A program made the position numbers and the translations under genes. Below are positions 1 to 10,665 of a stretch of DNA of 45,310 nt, piece after piece (positions within the stretch are counted from its first letter, which is position 1; each line of letters starts with the position of its first letter). Source of the stretch: Pseudomonadota bacterium (GTDB lineage Bacteria > Pseudomonadota > Alphaproteobacteria > Caulobacterales > Caulobacteraceae); contig JAEWJI010000017.1 in the NCBI GenBank assembly GCA_023386645.1, positions 1-45,310 on the forward strand, read 5' to 3'. The notes beneath the pieces are model-generated. The model did not search any database. It was not told where the DNA came from and saw only the letters and a program-made list of their open reading frames with translations.

Positions 1-377
1 CGCTGCCCGCCGCGAGCAGAACGGGACGACGTTAAGAGCGTACTCTAACCCCGTGCCCGTGGAAGCGCCTTCACGCGGAGCGTCACGCGAAGCCGAAACG
101 GTATTTCCATTTCCAACCTCCGGGCTCGCGCCCGGCGCTCCGCACGCCTCCCGCTCAACCTCGGCCCCCAGGCCAGAGGACGATGACGCGCGTCTCCCCA
201 TCACAGGATGGCCTGCCGTGATCGCGCCGACGAACCGCCCTGTTGGGGCGAATATATTGACCCGCGATTGGTTTCCGGCGCCGCCCGCACTACATCACGC
301 GCCTCAGACACATACCCGCGCTCAGGCAGCGAGGCTCCACGAGCCGAGCGATGGCGCGTCCGAAGGACACAACAAGC
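1..377. other. Upstream region of asd with no identifiable gene
   Basis: I see no convincing coding sequence here. Frames 1 and 3 of the plus strand are open from the window edge but stop at 46-48 and 33-35, so the tail of an upstream gene is possible and cannot be identified. Bases 120-135 form a perfect 6-bp GC stem (CCGGGC/GCCCGG) with a TCGC loop, without a following T-run. A TTGAC hexamer-like element at 257-261 has no good partner -10 element. An AAGGA at 363-367 may be the ribosome-binding site of asd. A long open frame crossing the region continues antiparallel or out of frame into asd and looks like a GC artefact. Confidence 0.5.
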
Positions 378-1424
378 ATGGGATATTCCGTCGCCGTCGT
401 GGGGGCCACCGGCAATGTTGGCCGGGAGATGCTGACCATCCTGGACGAGCTGAACTTTCCGGTCGACGAGATGCATGCGGTGGCGTCGCGCAAGTCGAAG
501 GGGATCGAGGTCTCGTTCGGCGACCGGACCGTGACGTGTCAGGACCTGGAGACCTTCGACTTCTCAAAGGTGGACCTCGTCCTGATGTCGGCCGGCGGGG
601 CCGTGTCGAAGGAATGGTCCGAGAAGATCGGCCGCATGGGTCCGATCGTGATCGACAACTCCTCGGCCTTCCGCATGGACCCGGACGTGCCGCTGATCGT
701 GCCCGAGGTGAACCCGGATGCCATCAAGGACGCCACGAAGAAGAATATCGTCGCCAACCCCAACTGCTCGACCGCCCAGCTGGTCGTGGCGCTGAAGCCC
801 CTGCATGATGCCGCGAAGATCAAGCGGGTGGTGGTCTCGACCTACCAGTCGGTCTCGGGCGCCGGGAAGGAGGGGATGGACGAGCTGTGGACCCAGACCA
901 AGGCCATCTACGGCCTGGGCGACGCCTCGCCGAAGAAGTTCCCCAAGCAGATCGCCTTCAACGTCATCCCCTTCATCGGCGCCTTCCGCGATGACGGCTA
1001 CACCGACGAGGAAGCCAAGATGTGGGCCGAGACCCACAAGATGCTGGACCCGTCGATCAGGCTGACCGTCACCTGCGTGCGGGTGCCGGTGTTCGTGGGC
1101 CACTCCGAGGCCGTGACCGTGGAGTTCGACCGCCCTATCGAGCCGGACGAGGCGCGCGCCATCCTGCGCGAGGCCCCGGGCGTCTCGGTGGTCGATAAGC
1201 AGGAGCACGACGGCTACGTCACCCCCGTCGACGCCGCCGGGGAGTTCGACGTCTATGTGTCGCGCATCCGCAAGGATCACTCCGTCGACAACGGGCTGAA
1301 CTTCTGGGTCGTCTCGGACAATCTGCGCAAGGGCGCGGCGCTCAACGCCGTCCAGATCGCCCAGCTGCTGGACGAGACCGGCGTGATCCGGCCCCGCAGC
1401 GGCTATCGCTCGATCGCGGTCTGA
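378..1424 (+). CDS. asd: Aspartate-semialdehyde dehydrogenase
   Basis: This 348-residue enzyme reduces aspartyl phosphate to aspartate 4-semialdehyde with NADPH, the branch-point step of lysine, threonine, methionine and diaminopimelate synthesis in the cytoplasm. The N-terminal nucleotide-binding motif GATGNVG (9-15) and the catalytic cysteine C130 in NPNCSTAQL are visible, followed by the STYQSVSGAG stretch of the dimerisation domain and the C-terminal substrate-binding part with VPVFVGHSEA. Length matches the family. I chose ATG 378 because the protein begins directly with the beta strand of the Rossmann fold there; the frame is open 9 codons upstream (351), but those residues look random. 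It shares the pathway with lysC at 28903-30183 but is not linked to it here. Confidence 0.96.
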   Translation: MGYSVAVVGATGNVGREMLTILDELNFPVDEMHAVASRKSKGIEVSFGDRTVTCQDLETFDFSKVDLVLMSAGGAVSKEWSEKIGRMGPIVIDNSSAFRMDPDVPLIVPEVNPDAIKDATKKNIVANPNCSTAQLVVALKPLHDAAKIKRVVVSTYQSVSGAGKEGMDELWTQTKAIYGLGDASPKKFPKQIAFNVIPFIGAFRDDGYTDEEAKMWAETHKMLDPSIRLTVTCVRVPVFVGHSEAVTVEFDRPIEPDEARAILREAPGVSVVDKQEHDGYVTPVDAAGEFDVYVSRIRKDHSVDNGLNFWVVSDNLRKGAALNAVQIAQLLDETGVIRPRSGYRSIAV

Positions 1425-1516
1425 GGCTCGCGCTTCCCCTGCCGGGTGTTCGGGGCGACGCAATTCGATGATAGGCGTTAATCTATCTGAATGCTGAAGC
1501 TGGAGCGCTCCCCCGC

Positions 1517-2464
1517 ATGCGTCGCTTTCTGATCTGGTCGGCCCTGGCGGCGGTCATCGGCCTGGCGCTCGCCGGTGGCGGCTACTGGGCCTACTGGAAC
1601 TTCTACGCCCGCTTCCAGCCGGTGACGATCAACCGCAACCAGGCCGAGATCCAGCGCCTGCTGGACGAAGCGTCCTGGGTGTCGGCCGGCGGCGGCGGCG
1701 AGCCGCTGTACATCGTCGGCTATCGCGACTCGGCCGCCACCCAGCGCTACGAGCGGGAGGAGGCGGAAAAGCTGCGCGCCGGCGGCGTGGAGGCGCGGAT
1801 CATCCTGTTCGCCCGGGCCGATCGCGAGGGGCTGGTCCAGTCCACCGCAGCCGAACGGGCCACCATCGCCGAGCTGTGGCTGACCCGCGACTGGACCCTG
1901 TATCAGCGGTGGACCGCCACCCCGTCGCGCAGCTGGACCGCCGCGGGCATTCCGCCCGCCGACGGCAACCTGGCCCGGTCGGCGGTGGTGGACGCCAGCC
2001 GTCAGTTCACCAACCGCCTGGGCGTGCTGCTGAGGGACGCGGGCCTGGACGTCCGCTATCCGCTGATCCTGTGGCGCGATCGCGAGGGCTTCCTCAAGGC
2101 CTGCGCCTGCATCGATCCCCGCTCCTGGGTCTTCATCCGCGACGACCTTGGCGCGCCCGACAGCATCAGCCCGCCCTCGGTCGCCGCGCCCGGCTCGGCC
2201 CCGCCGCCGATGGCCTATCCCGGGGACGGCACGCCCGACGCCGCCGCGCAGGGCCAAGGCGGCCTGCCCTATCCGACCCTGCCGCCGATCCCGCCGGTCG
2301 ACGGCCAGGCCCTGGCTCCCGCCGACCCGGCCGTCACCCCGGCCCCGGCAGCTCCGGGTCAGGCCGCCCAGCCCGCGCCGGCCCAGACCGCCCCTGCCAC
2401 GCGGCCCCCGACGACGCGTCCGCCGCCTCGAGCGACCAAACAGGAAGACAGCACCTTCTTCTGA
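1517..2464 (+). CDS. Hypothetical protein with N-terminal membrane anchor and proline-rich tail
   Basis: I do not recognise a named family. The 315-residue product starts with one membrane segment (about residues 5-27, rich in Ala, Leu, Gly, Trp and Tyr). A mixed alpha/beta region of about 185 residues follows, containing two short Cys residues in KACACIDP. The last 100 residues are Pro/Ala-rich, including a TRPPTTRPPP stretch, which suggests a flexible spacer. Orientation is probably N-in with the folded part in the periplasm. A GGAG at about 1502-1505 precedes ATG 1517. It lies 92 bases after asd on the same strand and converges with the PLP-enzyme gene, leaving only 3 bases between stop codons. 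It resembles conserved hypothetical proteins of Caulobacterales, but this is an impression, not a search result. Confidence 0.75.
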   Translation: MRRFLIWSALAAVIGLALAGGGYWAYWNFYARFQPVTINRNQAEIQRLLDEASWVSAGGGGEPLYIVGYRDSAATQRYEREEAEKLRAGGVEARIILFARADREGLVQSTAAERATIAELWLTRDWTLYQRWTATPSRSWTAAGIPPADGNLARSAVVDASRQFTNRLGVLLRDAGLDVRYPLILWRDREGFLKACACIDPRSWVFIRDDLGAPDSISPPSVAAPGSAPPPMAYPGDGTPDAAAQGQGGLPYPTLPPIPPVDGQALAPADPAVTPAPAAPGQAAQPAPAQTAPATRPPTTRPPPRATKQEDSTFF

Positions 2465-2467
2465 CGC

Positions 2468-3637
2468 TCAGAGCGTGCGCCGGCAGATTTCGATCAATCG
2501 TTCGACATCCGCCTCGTCCTGATAGAGGCCGAAGCCGAAGCGCAGGGTGTCGTCACGGACGTCGGTGATGACGTTCGCCGCCTCCAACGCCGCCTTCCAA
2601 ACGGCGGCCTGCCGATGCTGGAAGGCCAGGAACCGAGCGTGCTTGCCGTCGTGCTCCACAGGATTGATCAGCCGAGCGTCACCGAGACGACCGCAATCGC
2701 CGCGCCGCACGGCCCCTTGGAACAGCTCCATCAGTCGCCGCGCATGAAGGGCCACCGCCGATGTGTCCAGTCCTTGATCCGCCAGCATCCGCCGCACGCC
2801 GTTGAAGCGATAGAGGGCTGACACGTCGAACGTCGCGCCCCAGAACCGGCCCGCGTCCGCCAGATAGCCCACCCCGCCCGGCGGCCCTTGAAGGTCGCCG
2901 AACTCGGCGAACCAACCGGTGATCACCGGCCTGGGACAAAAGCTTGGAGGCGCATGCAGGAAACCCGCCCCTTCGCCCGACATGGCGTACTTGTAGCCGC
3001 CTGCGACATAGAACAACCGATCCCCAAGCCGCGACAGGTCGGTCGGCACGCCCATGAAGCCGTGATAGCCGTCCACGATCACCCACGGCCCGCCCGGATC
3101 GGCGAGGGCCGCCAGCTCGTCCAGTCGGTCGAAGACCTGGCCGGTCCGGTAGAAGACCTGGCTGACCAGGATCACCTCGAAATCGCCGCCGCGCGCGGCC
3201 TCCACGAACCGCTCGCCGAAGCTGTCGAAGGGCTCCAGCGGCACGCGGGTGATTTCCACCTGTCCCGCCTCCTCCCACCGCTGTCCCTGGCGACGGAAGG
3301 AATGGAACTCCCCTTCCGAAGTCAGCACCCGCGCCGGCCGGCGCTCGAGACCCGAGAAGATGCGGACGAGAAAGTCGTGGGTGTTGGAGGCGAACACCAC
3401 GCTGGACGGATCGGGCAGGCCGAGCTCGGCCGCCACGTTGGCCCGTGCCTCGGGAATCACCTCACCGAACACCAGGTCCCACTTGCGGTCGGCGTGGCGG
3501 TTCGCCTCTTCCCAGGCCCGCATCTGGCCGTCGAACGACGCGTCGGGCCACAGGTGGTGGCTGTGCGCCGCGAAATGCAGCCTATCGGGATCAAGGGACA
3601 GGGCGCGGGAGAAGAGCGGCTTGAACGAGGGGGCCAT
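2468..3637 (-). CDS. Kynureninase-like aminotransferase class V fold PLP enzyme
   Basis: The 389-residue protein is a fold-type I, class V pyridoxal-phosphate enzyme. The cofactor site is clear: D189 and H192 in VDGYHGFMGVP, and the Schiff-base lysine K216 in GGYKYAMSGEG, spaced as in kynureninase. The N-terminus (FAAHSHHLWPDAS) differs from the IYLDGNSLG motif of canonical KynU, so the substrate may not be kynurenine. Tryptophan 2,3-dioxygenase is encoded 9 kb away (11978-12790), which allows but does not prove a role in tryptophan breakdown. The gene follows the acyltransferase on the same strand with a 9-base gap and is probably co-transcribed. Family assignment is firm, reaction uncertain. 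Confidence 0.85.
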   Translation of the reverse strand: MAPSFKPLFSRALSLDPDRLHFAAHSHHLWPDASFDGQMRAWEEANRHADRKWDLVFGEVIPEARANVAAELGLPDPSSVVFASNTHDFLVRIFSGLERRPARVLTSEGEFHSFRRQGQRWEEAGQVEITRVPLEPFDSFGERFVEAARGGDFEVILVSQVFYRTGQVFDRLDELAALADPGGPWVIVDGYHGFMGVPTDLSRLGDRLFYVAGGYKYAMSGEGAGFLHAPPSFCPRPVITGWFAEFGDLQGPPGGVGYLADAGRFWGATFDVSALYRFNGVRRMLADQGLDTSAVALHARRLMELFQGAVRRGDCGRLGDARLINPVEHDGKHARFLAFQHRQAAVWKAALEAANVITDVRDDTLRFGFGLYQDEADVERLIEICRRTL

Positions 3638-3646
3638 GCCGCCTGA

Positions 3647-4690
3647 CTAGCCCGCCGCGACCGCCGCCGCCAACTTCGGGCGGGGCCGGGTCATGGCCAG
3701 GATCGGCTTTTCGACCACGAGCCGGAAGGCGAACCCCGCCGCGAGCGCGGACCCGAGCAGCAGGGCGAAGGCGACGGCCACGGGCAGGTCCAGGCCCGAG
3801 GCCTTCAGGGCCAGGGCTCCCGCCGCCATCACGGGCATGTGGAGGAGATAGAGCGAGTAGGAGGAATCGCCCAGAACGGCCAGCGCCCCGGCGAACCGCA
3901 ACCGCCCCTGACGTTCCATCTCCGCCAGGCCCAGGACGGCCAGGGCCGCGGAAAGGCCGAAGGCCCAGGTCAGGCCCACCGTCCGCTCTCCGACGCAGAG
4001 CAGGGCCCAGGCCACGGCGAATCCGATCAGTCCGCCCGCGGCGATCGCGCCGGGTAACGGGACCGCTCCCCTCCGGAACAGAAAGGCCGCCGCCATGCCC
4101 ATGGCGAACAGCAGGTGGAAGCCGGAGAAGAGGAAGCCGACCGGCCACGGCGGGTCGGTGAAAGGAACGATCAGCGAAGCGCCCAGCCAGCCGACCAGAA
4201 GCAGGCCGCCGAGCCGAGGCCGCCACAGCGCCAGGCCGAACACGGCGTAGAACAGAACCTCATGCTGGAGGGTCCAGGCGACATCCAGCACCGGATGACG
4301 TTCCGTAGGGAACAGCGCCAGGCTAGCCGTGATGTAGGCCGCGCCCCGCTCATGCGGCTGGGCGAGGTCCGGAACCAGCCAAAGGAGGACTACCGCCAGG
4401 GGCGCGGCGACCAGCCAGTAGGCCGGATAGATGCGCAGAAACCGCTTCCAGGCGAAGCGCGCCGCTTCGCCCGCCAGGCCGCGCCGGCTCCAGTGAATGT
4501 GCGCCATCAGGAAGCCGGACAGGACGAAGAAGAAGTCCACCCCGGCCTCGCCGCCCCTGAACGGCGCCCAGATCTCGGTGGCCAGTCCCGGGAGGAAGCG
4601 CGGAAACACCACGCCGTTCAGATGGAACAGCACGACGGCCAGCGCCGCCAGCCCCCGCCCGGCCTGCAGAACCGAGATCTCCCCCCTCAT
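3647..4690 (-). CDS. Acyltransferase 3 family membrane protein (OafA/YrhL-like)
   Basis: The 347-residue protein has about ten hydrophobic segments and the hallmarks of the acyltransferase-3 family: a near N-terminal LQAGRGLAALAVVLFH segment with the conserved Arg and His23, and the GEAGVDFFFVLSGFLM motif near residues 48-63. Such enzymes transfer acetyl or other acyl groups across the inner membrane onto surface polysaccharides, lipids or peptidoglycan. The substrate cannot be read from the sequence. There is no SGNH domain at the C-terminus, so this is the short, membrane-only type. It lies between secA and the PLP enzyme gene, all on the minus strand, 53 bases after... upstream of it in transcription is secA in the opposite genomic order, so it may have its own promoter. 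Confidence 0.9.
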   Translation of the reverse strand: MRGEISVLQAGRGLAALAVVLFHLNGVVFPRFLPGLATEIWAPFRGGEAGVDFFFVLSGFLMAHIHWSRRGLAGEAARFAWKRFLRIYPAYWLVAAPLAVVLLWLVPDLAQPHERGAAYITASLALFPTERHPVLDVAWTLQHEVLFYAVFGLALWRPRLGGLLLVGWLGASLIVPFTDPPWPVGFLFSGFHLLFAMGMAAAFLFRRGAVPLPGAIAAGGLIGFAVAWALLCVGERTVGLTWAFGLSAALAVLGLAEMERQGRLRFAGALAVLGDSSYSLYLLHMPVMAAGALALKASGLDLPVAVAFALLLGSALAAGFAFRLVVEKPILAMTRPRPKLAAAVAAG

Positions 4691-4743
4691 GCGGTCAGGC
4701 TAGCCGACACGGGCGGCGCCGGAAAGCGAGCCTTTGTCCGTCC

Positions 4744-7590
<2,847 letters not shown>

Positions 7591-7763
7591 GGGCGTTCCG
7601 GATAGGCGGGATCGAGCGCGTCAGGCTCGTCTTCAGTCCCGAGAGGCGGCGGCGTCGCGCCGGGGCGAAGGGATCGGGACGGGCGCGTCCCCGGCGCCGA
7701 AATACCGGCGTGCGCGAGGGTCGCGCATACGTTCGAAAACCCCTCGACTTGGGCGCAGGCGGG

Positions 7764-7791
7764 ACTTAAGCACCGGCCCTATCCCTGTCAA
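7764..7791 (-). promoter_or_regulatory. Candidate housekeeping-sigma promoter for secA
   Basis: On the minus strand TTGACAG (7791-7785) is followed after 13 bases by GCTTAAGT (7771-7764). This fits the Caulobacter sigma-73 layout (TTGACGS, 10-14 bases, GCTANAWC) at the -35 and partly at the -10. It would give a leader of roughly 165 bases before the secA ATG. No transcript evidence; the -10 match is imperfect. The remainder of the 7591-7882 spacer shows no gene. Confidence 0.35.
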
Positions 7792-7882
7792 CGCGAGGGC
7801 CTTTTCCGGGAGACGCGGCGTGGACCCGCGGCCACAGCCGGATCTCCGGCGCGGAGGGCTTCCCGGTCGTTCGGAGACCCCC

Positions 7883-8821
7883 ATGGGACGTGTGCTCGCC
7901 TCAACCCTGATCGCCCTGGCCCTGCTGGTGGGCGCCTGTTCGCGCGGTTCGGGCGACGAGCGCCCGCCGGAGCCCGGCGACCGGGCCGTCGCTCGAGTGC
8001 AGGACCAGACCATCTGGGCCTCCGACGTCAAGCGCGAGGCGGTGGCCCAGGGGCTGGTCGGCGAGGGCGAGCCGCTGGACGTCACCTCCGACCTGTTCCG
8101 CCGGGTGCTGGACGAAGTGATCGACCAGAAGCTGCTGGCCCGCGAGGCCGAACGGCGCGGGCTGGACAACTCCGCCCTGGCCCAGCGGCGTCTGGAGGCG
8201 ACGCGCGAGCGAATCCTTGGCGACATGCTGGTGGAGAACGCCATCACCGGCGCCATCTCCGACCAGGCGGTCCAGACCCTCTATCAGGAGCAGCTTCGCC
8301 TGGCCCGCACGTCCGAGGAGATCCGGGTCCGGCTGATCCTGTCGCGCACCAAGGAGGAGGCGGACGCCGTCCTGGGCCTGCTCGGCCAGGGCGCAAGTTT
8401 CGAGGCCGTGGCCATGGAGCGGTCGATCGACGAACAGACCCGCTTCTCCGGCGGCGACTTGGGCTACTCGACTGTCGACGTGATGCCCCAGGCCTACGCC
8501 AACGCCCTCAGAGACCAGCCGGCCGGCTCCACCGTCGGGCCGTTCCAGACCGAGGGCGGCTGGGCCGTGCTGCGGGTCGAGGACCGCCGCCGCGAAAGCC
8601 CCCCGACCCTGGAGCAGGCGCGACCCCAGATCGTCCGCTACCTGTCCTATGAGGGGGTTCGGCAGCTGCTGGAACAGCTGCGCGGTCACGCCAAGGTGGA
8701 CATCCTGCTGCCCGACGAGGGCGGCCGACGGCCCCAGGAGCCGGCCTCCGCCCCTTCGACCGCGCCCGCGCCCGCACCGGCCCCCGCGCCGGCCGCCCCG
8801 ACTCCGGCGGTGAAGTCGTGA
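7883..8821 (+). CDS. Parvulin-type peptidylprolyl isomerase lipoprotein
   Basis: The 312-residue protein has a lipoprotein signal peptide (residues 1-18, lipobox VGA before C19), a SurA/PrsA-like N-terminal helical region and a parvulin (rotamase) domain at about 145-245, recognised by EIRVRLILSRTKEEADAVL and FSGGDLGYSTVDVMPQAYANAL. The C-terminus is a Pro/Ala-rich tail of about 30 residues. It should help fold exported or outer-membrane proteins in the periplasm, attached to a membrane by lipid. The start at ATG 7883 is chosen for the signal peptide, though the frame is open for 204 codons upstream. Its stop TGA overlaps the GTG start of argJ (GTGA), so the two are translationally coupled. 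Divergent from secA, another export gene. Confidence 0.9.
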   Translation: MGRVLASTLIALALLVGACSRGSGDERPPEPGDRAVARVQDQTIWASDVKREAVAQGLVGEGEPLDVTSDLFRRVLDEVIDQKLLAREAERRGLDNSALAQRRLEATRERILGDMLVENAITGAISDQAVQTLYQEQLRLARTSEEIRVRLILSRTKEEADAVLGLLGQGASFEAVAMERSIDEQTRFSGGDLGYSTVDVMPQAYANALRDQPAGSTVGPFQTEGGWAVLRVEDRRRESPPTLEQARPQIVRYLSYEGVRQLLEQLRGHAKVDILLPDEGGRRPQEPASAPSTAPAPAPAPAPAAPTPAVKS

Positions 8822-10185
8822 GCGGCTCGCGGTCTTCGGGTTCGGCGGGCGGCCGGCTGGAGCGCGCCATCGAGAAGGCGCTCGACCCCCTGGCCGGAGC
8901 GCTCGGCCGCGCGAGCAAGGGCGCGACCACGGCGCCGGGCAAGCCGGGCCTGGCCGTCTCGCCGCTGGCCGTGCCCTTCCCGGCCATCCCTGCCATCGCG
9001 GGCGTCGAGATCGCCACCGGCCGCGCCGGCTTCTACAAGCATGAGCGTGACGACCTGGTGGTGTTCCGCTTCGCCGAGGGCACGACCTGCGCCGGCGTCT
9101 TCACCCGCCACAAGGTCGGATCGGCCCCGGTCGACTGGTGCAAGCGCCACCTGGACGCCACGGAGGGAGGTCAGGATGTGCGCGCCCTGGTCGTCAACGC
9201 CGGCTGCGCCAACGCCTTCACCGGCAAGGCGGGCGCTGACGCCGCGCGCCGTACGGCCTCCGAGACTGCCAAACGCTTCGGCTGTCGCCAGCGGGACGTG
9301 ATGCTGGCCTCGACCGGTGTGATCGGCGTGGTCCTGGACGACCGCAAGATCGCCGCCCGCCTGCCGGAGGTCGCCCAGCGCCTGAGCGCGGACGCCTGGG
9401 CCGAGGCCGCGCGCGGGATCATGACCACCGACACCTTCCCTAAGGGGTCCTACGCCGAGTGCGAGATCGACGGCGTTCCCGTCCGCATCGCCGGGATCGC
9501 CAAGGGCTCGGGCATGATCGCACCCGACATGGCGACCATGCTGGCCTTCATCGCCACCGACGCGGCCATCTCGCCGGCTGTGCTGCGCGCCCTCGTCGGC
9601 CTGCATGTGCGGACGACCTTCAACTCGGTGACGGTGGACGGCGACACCTCGACCAACGACACCTGCCTGATCTTCGCCACCGGCCAGTCCGGCGCCCCGC
9701 GCATCAGCCGCGTGGGTGATCGCCGGCTCAAGGACTTCTCGGTTGCGCTGGACAAGGTCATGCTCGACCTCGCGCACCAGCTCGTCCGCGACGGCGAGGG
9801 GGCGACCAAGTTCGTCCGGATCACGGTGGACGGCGCCGCCTCGCCCGCGTCGGCCCGCAGGCTCGCCAAGTCGATCGCCGACAGTCCGCTGGTCAAGACC
9901 GCCCTGGCCGGCGAGGACGCCAACTGGGGCCGGATCGTCATGGCGGTCGGCAAGACCGAGGAGGCGGTCGACCGCGACCGCCTGGCCATCCATTTCGGCC
10001 CGCACGAAGCCGCCGTCGACGGCGCTCCCTCGCCCACCTACGACGAGGCGAAGATGAGCGCCTATATGAAGAACGCCGAGATCGACATCACCGTGAACGT
10101 CGCGTCTGGCCGGGCGTCGGCCACCGTCTGGACCTGCGACCTGACCAAGGAATACGTCGCGATCAACGGGGATTACCGGAGCTAG
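8818..10185 (+). CDS. argJ: Glutamate N-acetyltransferase / N-acetylglutamate synthase ArgJ
   Basis: ArgJ moves the acetyl group from N-acetylornithine to glutamate in the cyclic arginine pathway; bifunctional forms also use acetyl-CoA. The precursor cleaves itself between A239 and the nucleophile T240 in KGSGMIAPDMATML, giving two chains. The oxyanion-hole region ASTGVIG (165-170) is present, and the end is typical (YVAINGDYRS). At 455 residues it is about 45 longer than usual: the familiar start AVSPLAVPFPAIPAIAGV only begins near residue 46, after a basic, Ala/Gly-rich extension. The GTG at 8818 overlapping the upstream stop (GTGA) supports the long form; an internal GTG at V52 is the alternative. 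The toxin-like gene begins 2 bases after the stop. Confidence 0.95.
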   Translation: MSGSRSSGSAGGRLERAIEKALDPLAGALGRASKGATTAPGKPGLAVSPLAVPFPAIPAIAGVEIATGRAGFYKHERDDLVVFRFAEGTTCAGVFTRHKVGSAPVDWCKRHLDATEGGQDVRALVVNAGCANAFTGKAGADAARRTASETAKRFGCRQRDVMLASTGVIGVVLDDRKIAARLPEVAQRLSADAWAEAARGIMTTDTFPKGSYAECEIDGVPVRIAGIAKGSGMIAPDMATMLAFIATDAAISPAVLRALVGLHVRTTFNSVTVDGDTSTNDTCLIFATGQSGAPRISRVGDRRLKDFSVALDKVMLDLAHQLVRDGEGATKFVRITVDGAASPASARRLAKSIADSPLVKTALAGEDANWGRIVMAVGKTEEAVDRDRLAIHFGPHEAAVDGAPSPTYDEAKMSAYMKNAEIDITVNVASGRASATVWTCDLTKEYVAINGDYRS

Positions 10186-10187
10186 GC

Positions 10188-10412
10188 ATGGTCAAGCCGC
10201 CCGCCAAGCTGGAGCGACAGATGGCGGCGCGCGGCTGGACGCTTGAGCAGGTGGCGGACGCTATGGCCTCTGGCGCACGTCACTCTGCGCGCAACCGTGA
10301 GACAGGCGCCCCTGCGACGCGCTATATTCATCCTAACACAGGTCGGTCCGTCGTGATCGACGATGTCACCGGAGAGGTCATCCATGTCGGCGGCGACGGC
10401 TTCATCTACTGA
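10188..10412 (+). CDS. Stand-alone colicin E5-like ribonuclease domain (putative toxin)
   Basis: The 74-residue protein matches from memory the colicin E5 RNase domain pattern: RGWTLEQVADAM near the N-terminus (15-26), a basic middle (R31, R35, R37), then ATRYIHPNTGRSVVIDDVTGEVIHV (43-67) corresponding to the paired beta strands with the DD-V-TGE turn. Colicin E5 cuts tRNAs for Tyr, His, Asn and Asp in the anticodon and uses Lys/Arg rather than His for catalysis; K7, R10 and R15 are candidates here. There is no signal peptide, receptor-binding or delivery domain, so it would act inside its own cell. It starts 2 bases after argJ, with GGAG at the argJ end as ribosome-binding site, and its 3' end overlaps the next gene by 29 bases. 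Base composition is visibly less GC-rich than the flanks. Family call is by eye. Confidence 0.72.
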   Translation: MVKPPAKLERQMAARGWTLEQVADAMASGARHSARNRETGAPATRYIHPNTGRSVVIDDVTGEVIHVGGDGFIY

Positions 10413-10665
10413 CCACGTCACCATTTTCGTCCGCCTGCTGGATGAAGGGACCGACGTCTGGCGTCCGGTGAAGGCTGTTCGGCTGTCGGAGGCGACGTTC
10501 AGGATCGAGGACGAGCAGGTTCCTGAAGACGAAATCTGGAATTTCCAGCCGGGCGAAATCGTCGTCGCCGAACATCGCGCCTCGGAGGACGGGGCGGAAC
10601 TGATAGCGGTAGCGCGCGCGATCGACTTCGACGAGGCCTCGCAGACCCGGCGACGGGTCGCTTAG
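10384..10665 (+). CDS. Putative immunity/antitoxin partner of the colicin E5-like RNase
   Basis: This 93-residue acidic protein starts inside the toxin-like gene (29-base overlap, different frame) and should be co-translated with it. The core TIFVRLLDEGTDVWRPVKAV, then FRI, then VPEDEIWNFQPGEIVVAE resembles a family of small hypothetical proteins seen scattered in Proteobacteria; I know no assigned function. It is not similar to the classical colicin E5 immunity protein. Its acidity (many Asp/Glu) would suit binding to a basic RNase. ATG 10384 is used; an in-frame start at 10363 would enlarge the overlap. Its stop shares bases with the convergent rlmN stop (CTTAG). The partner role is inferred from overlap and order only. 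Confidence 0.65.
   Translation: MSAATASSTDHVTIFVRLLDEGTDVWRPVKAVRLSEATFRIEDEQVPEDEIWNFQPGEIVVAEHRASEDGAELIAVARAIDFDEASQTRRRVA

Noticed and set aside
120..135. Perfect GC hairpin upstream of asd as a terminator
   Set aside because: No T-run on either strand; may be structure only.
257..263. TTGACCC as -35 element of an asd promoter
   Set aside because: No acceptable -10 element at the 10-14 or 16-18 base spacings.
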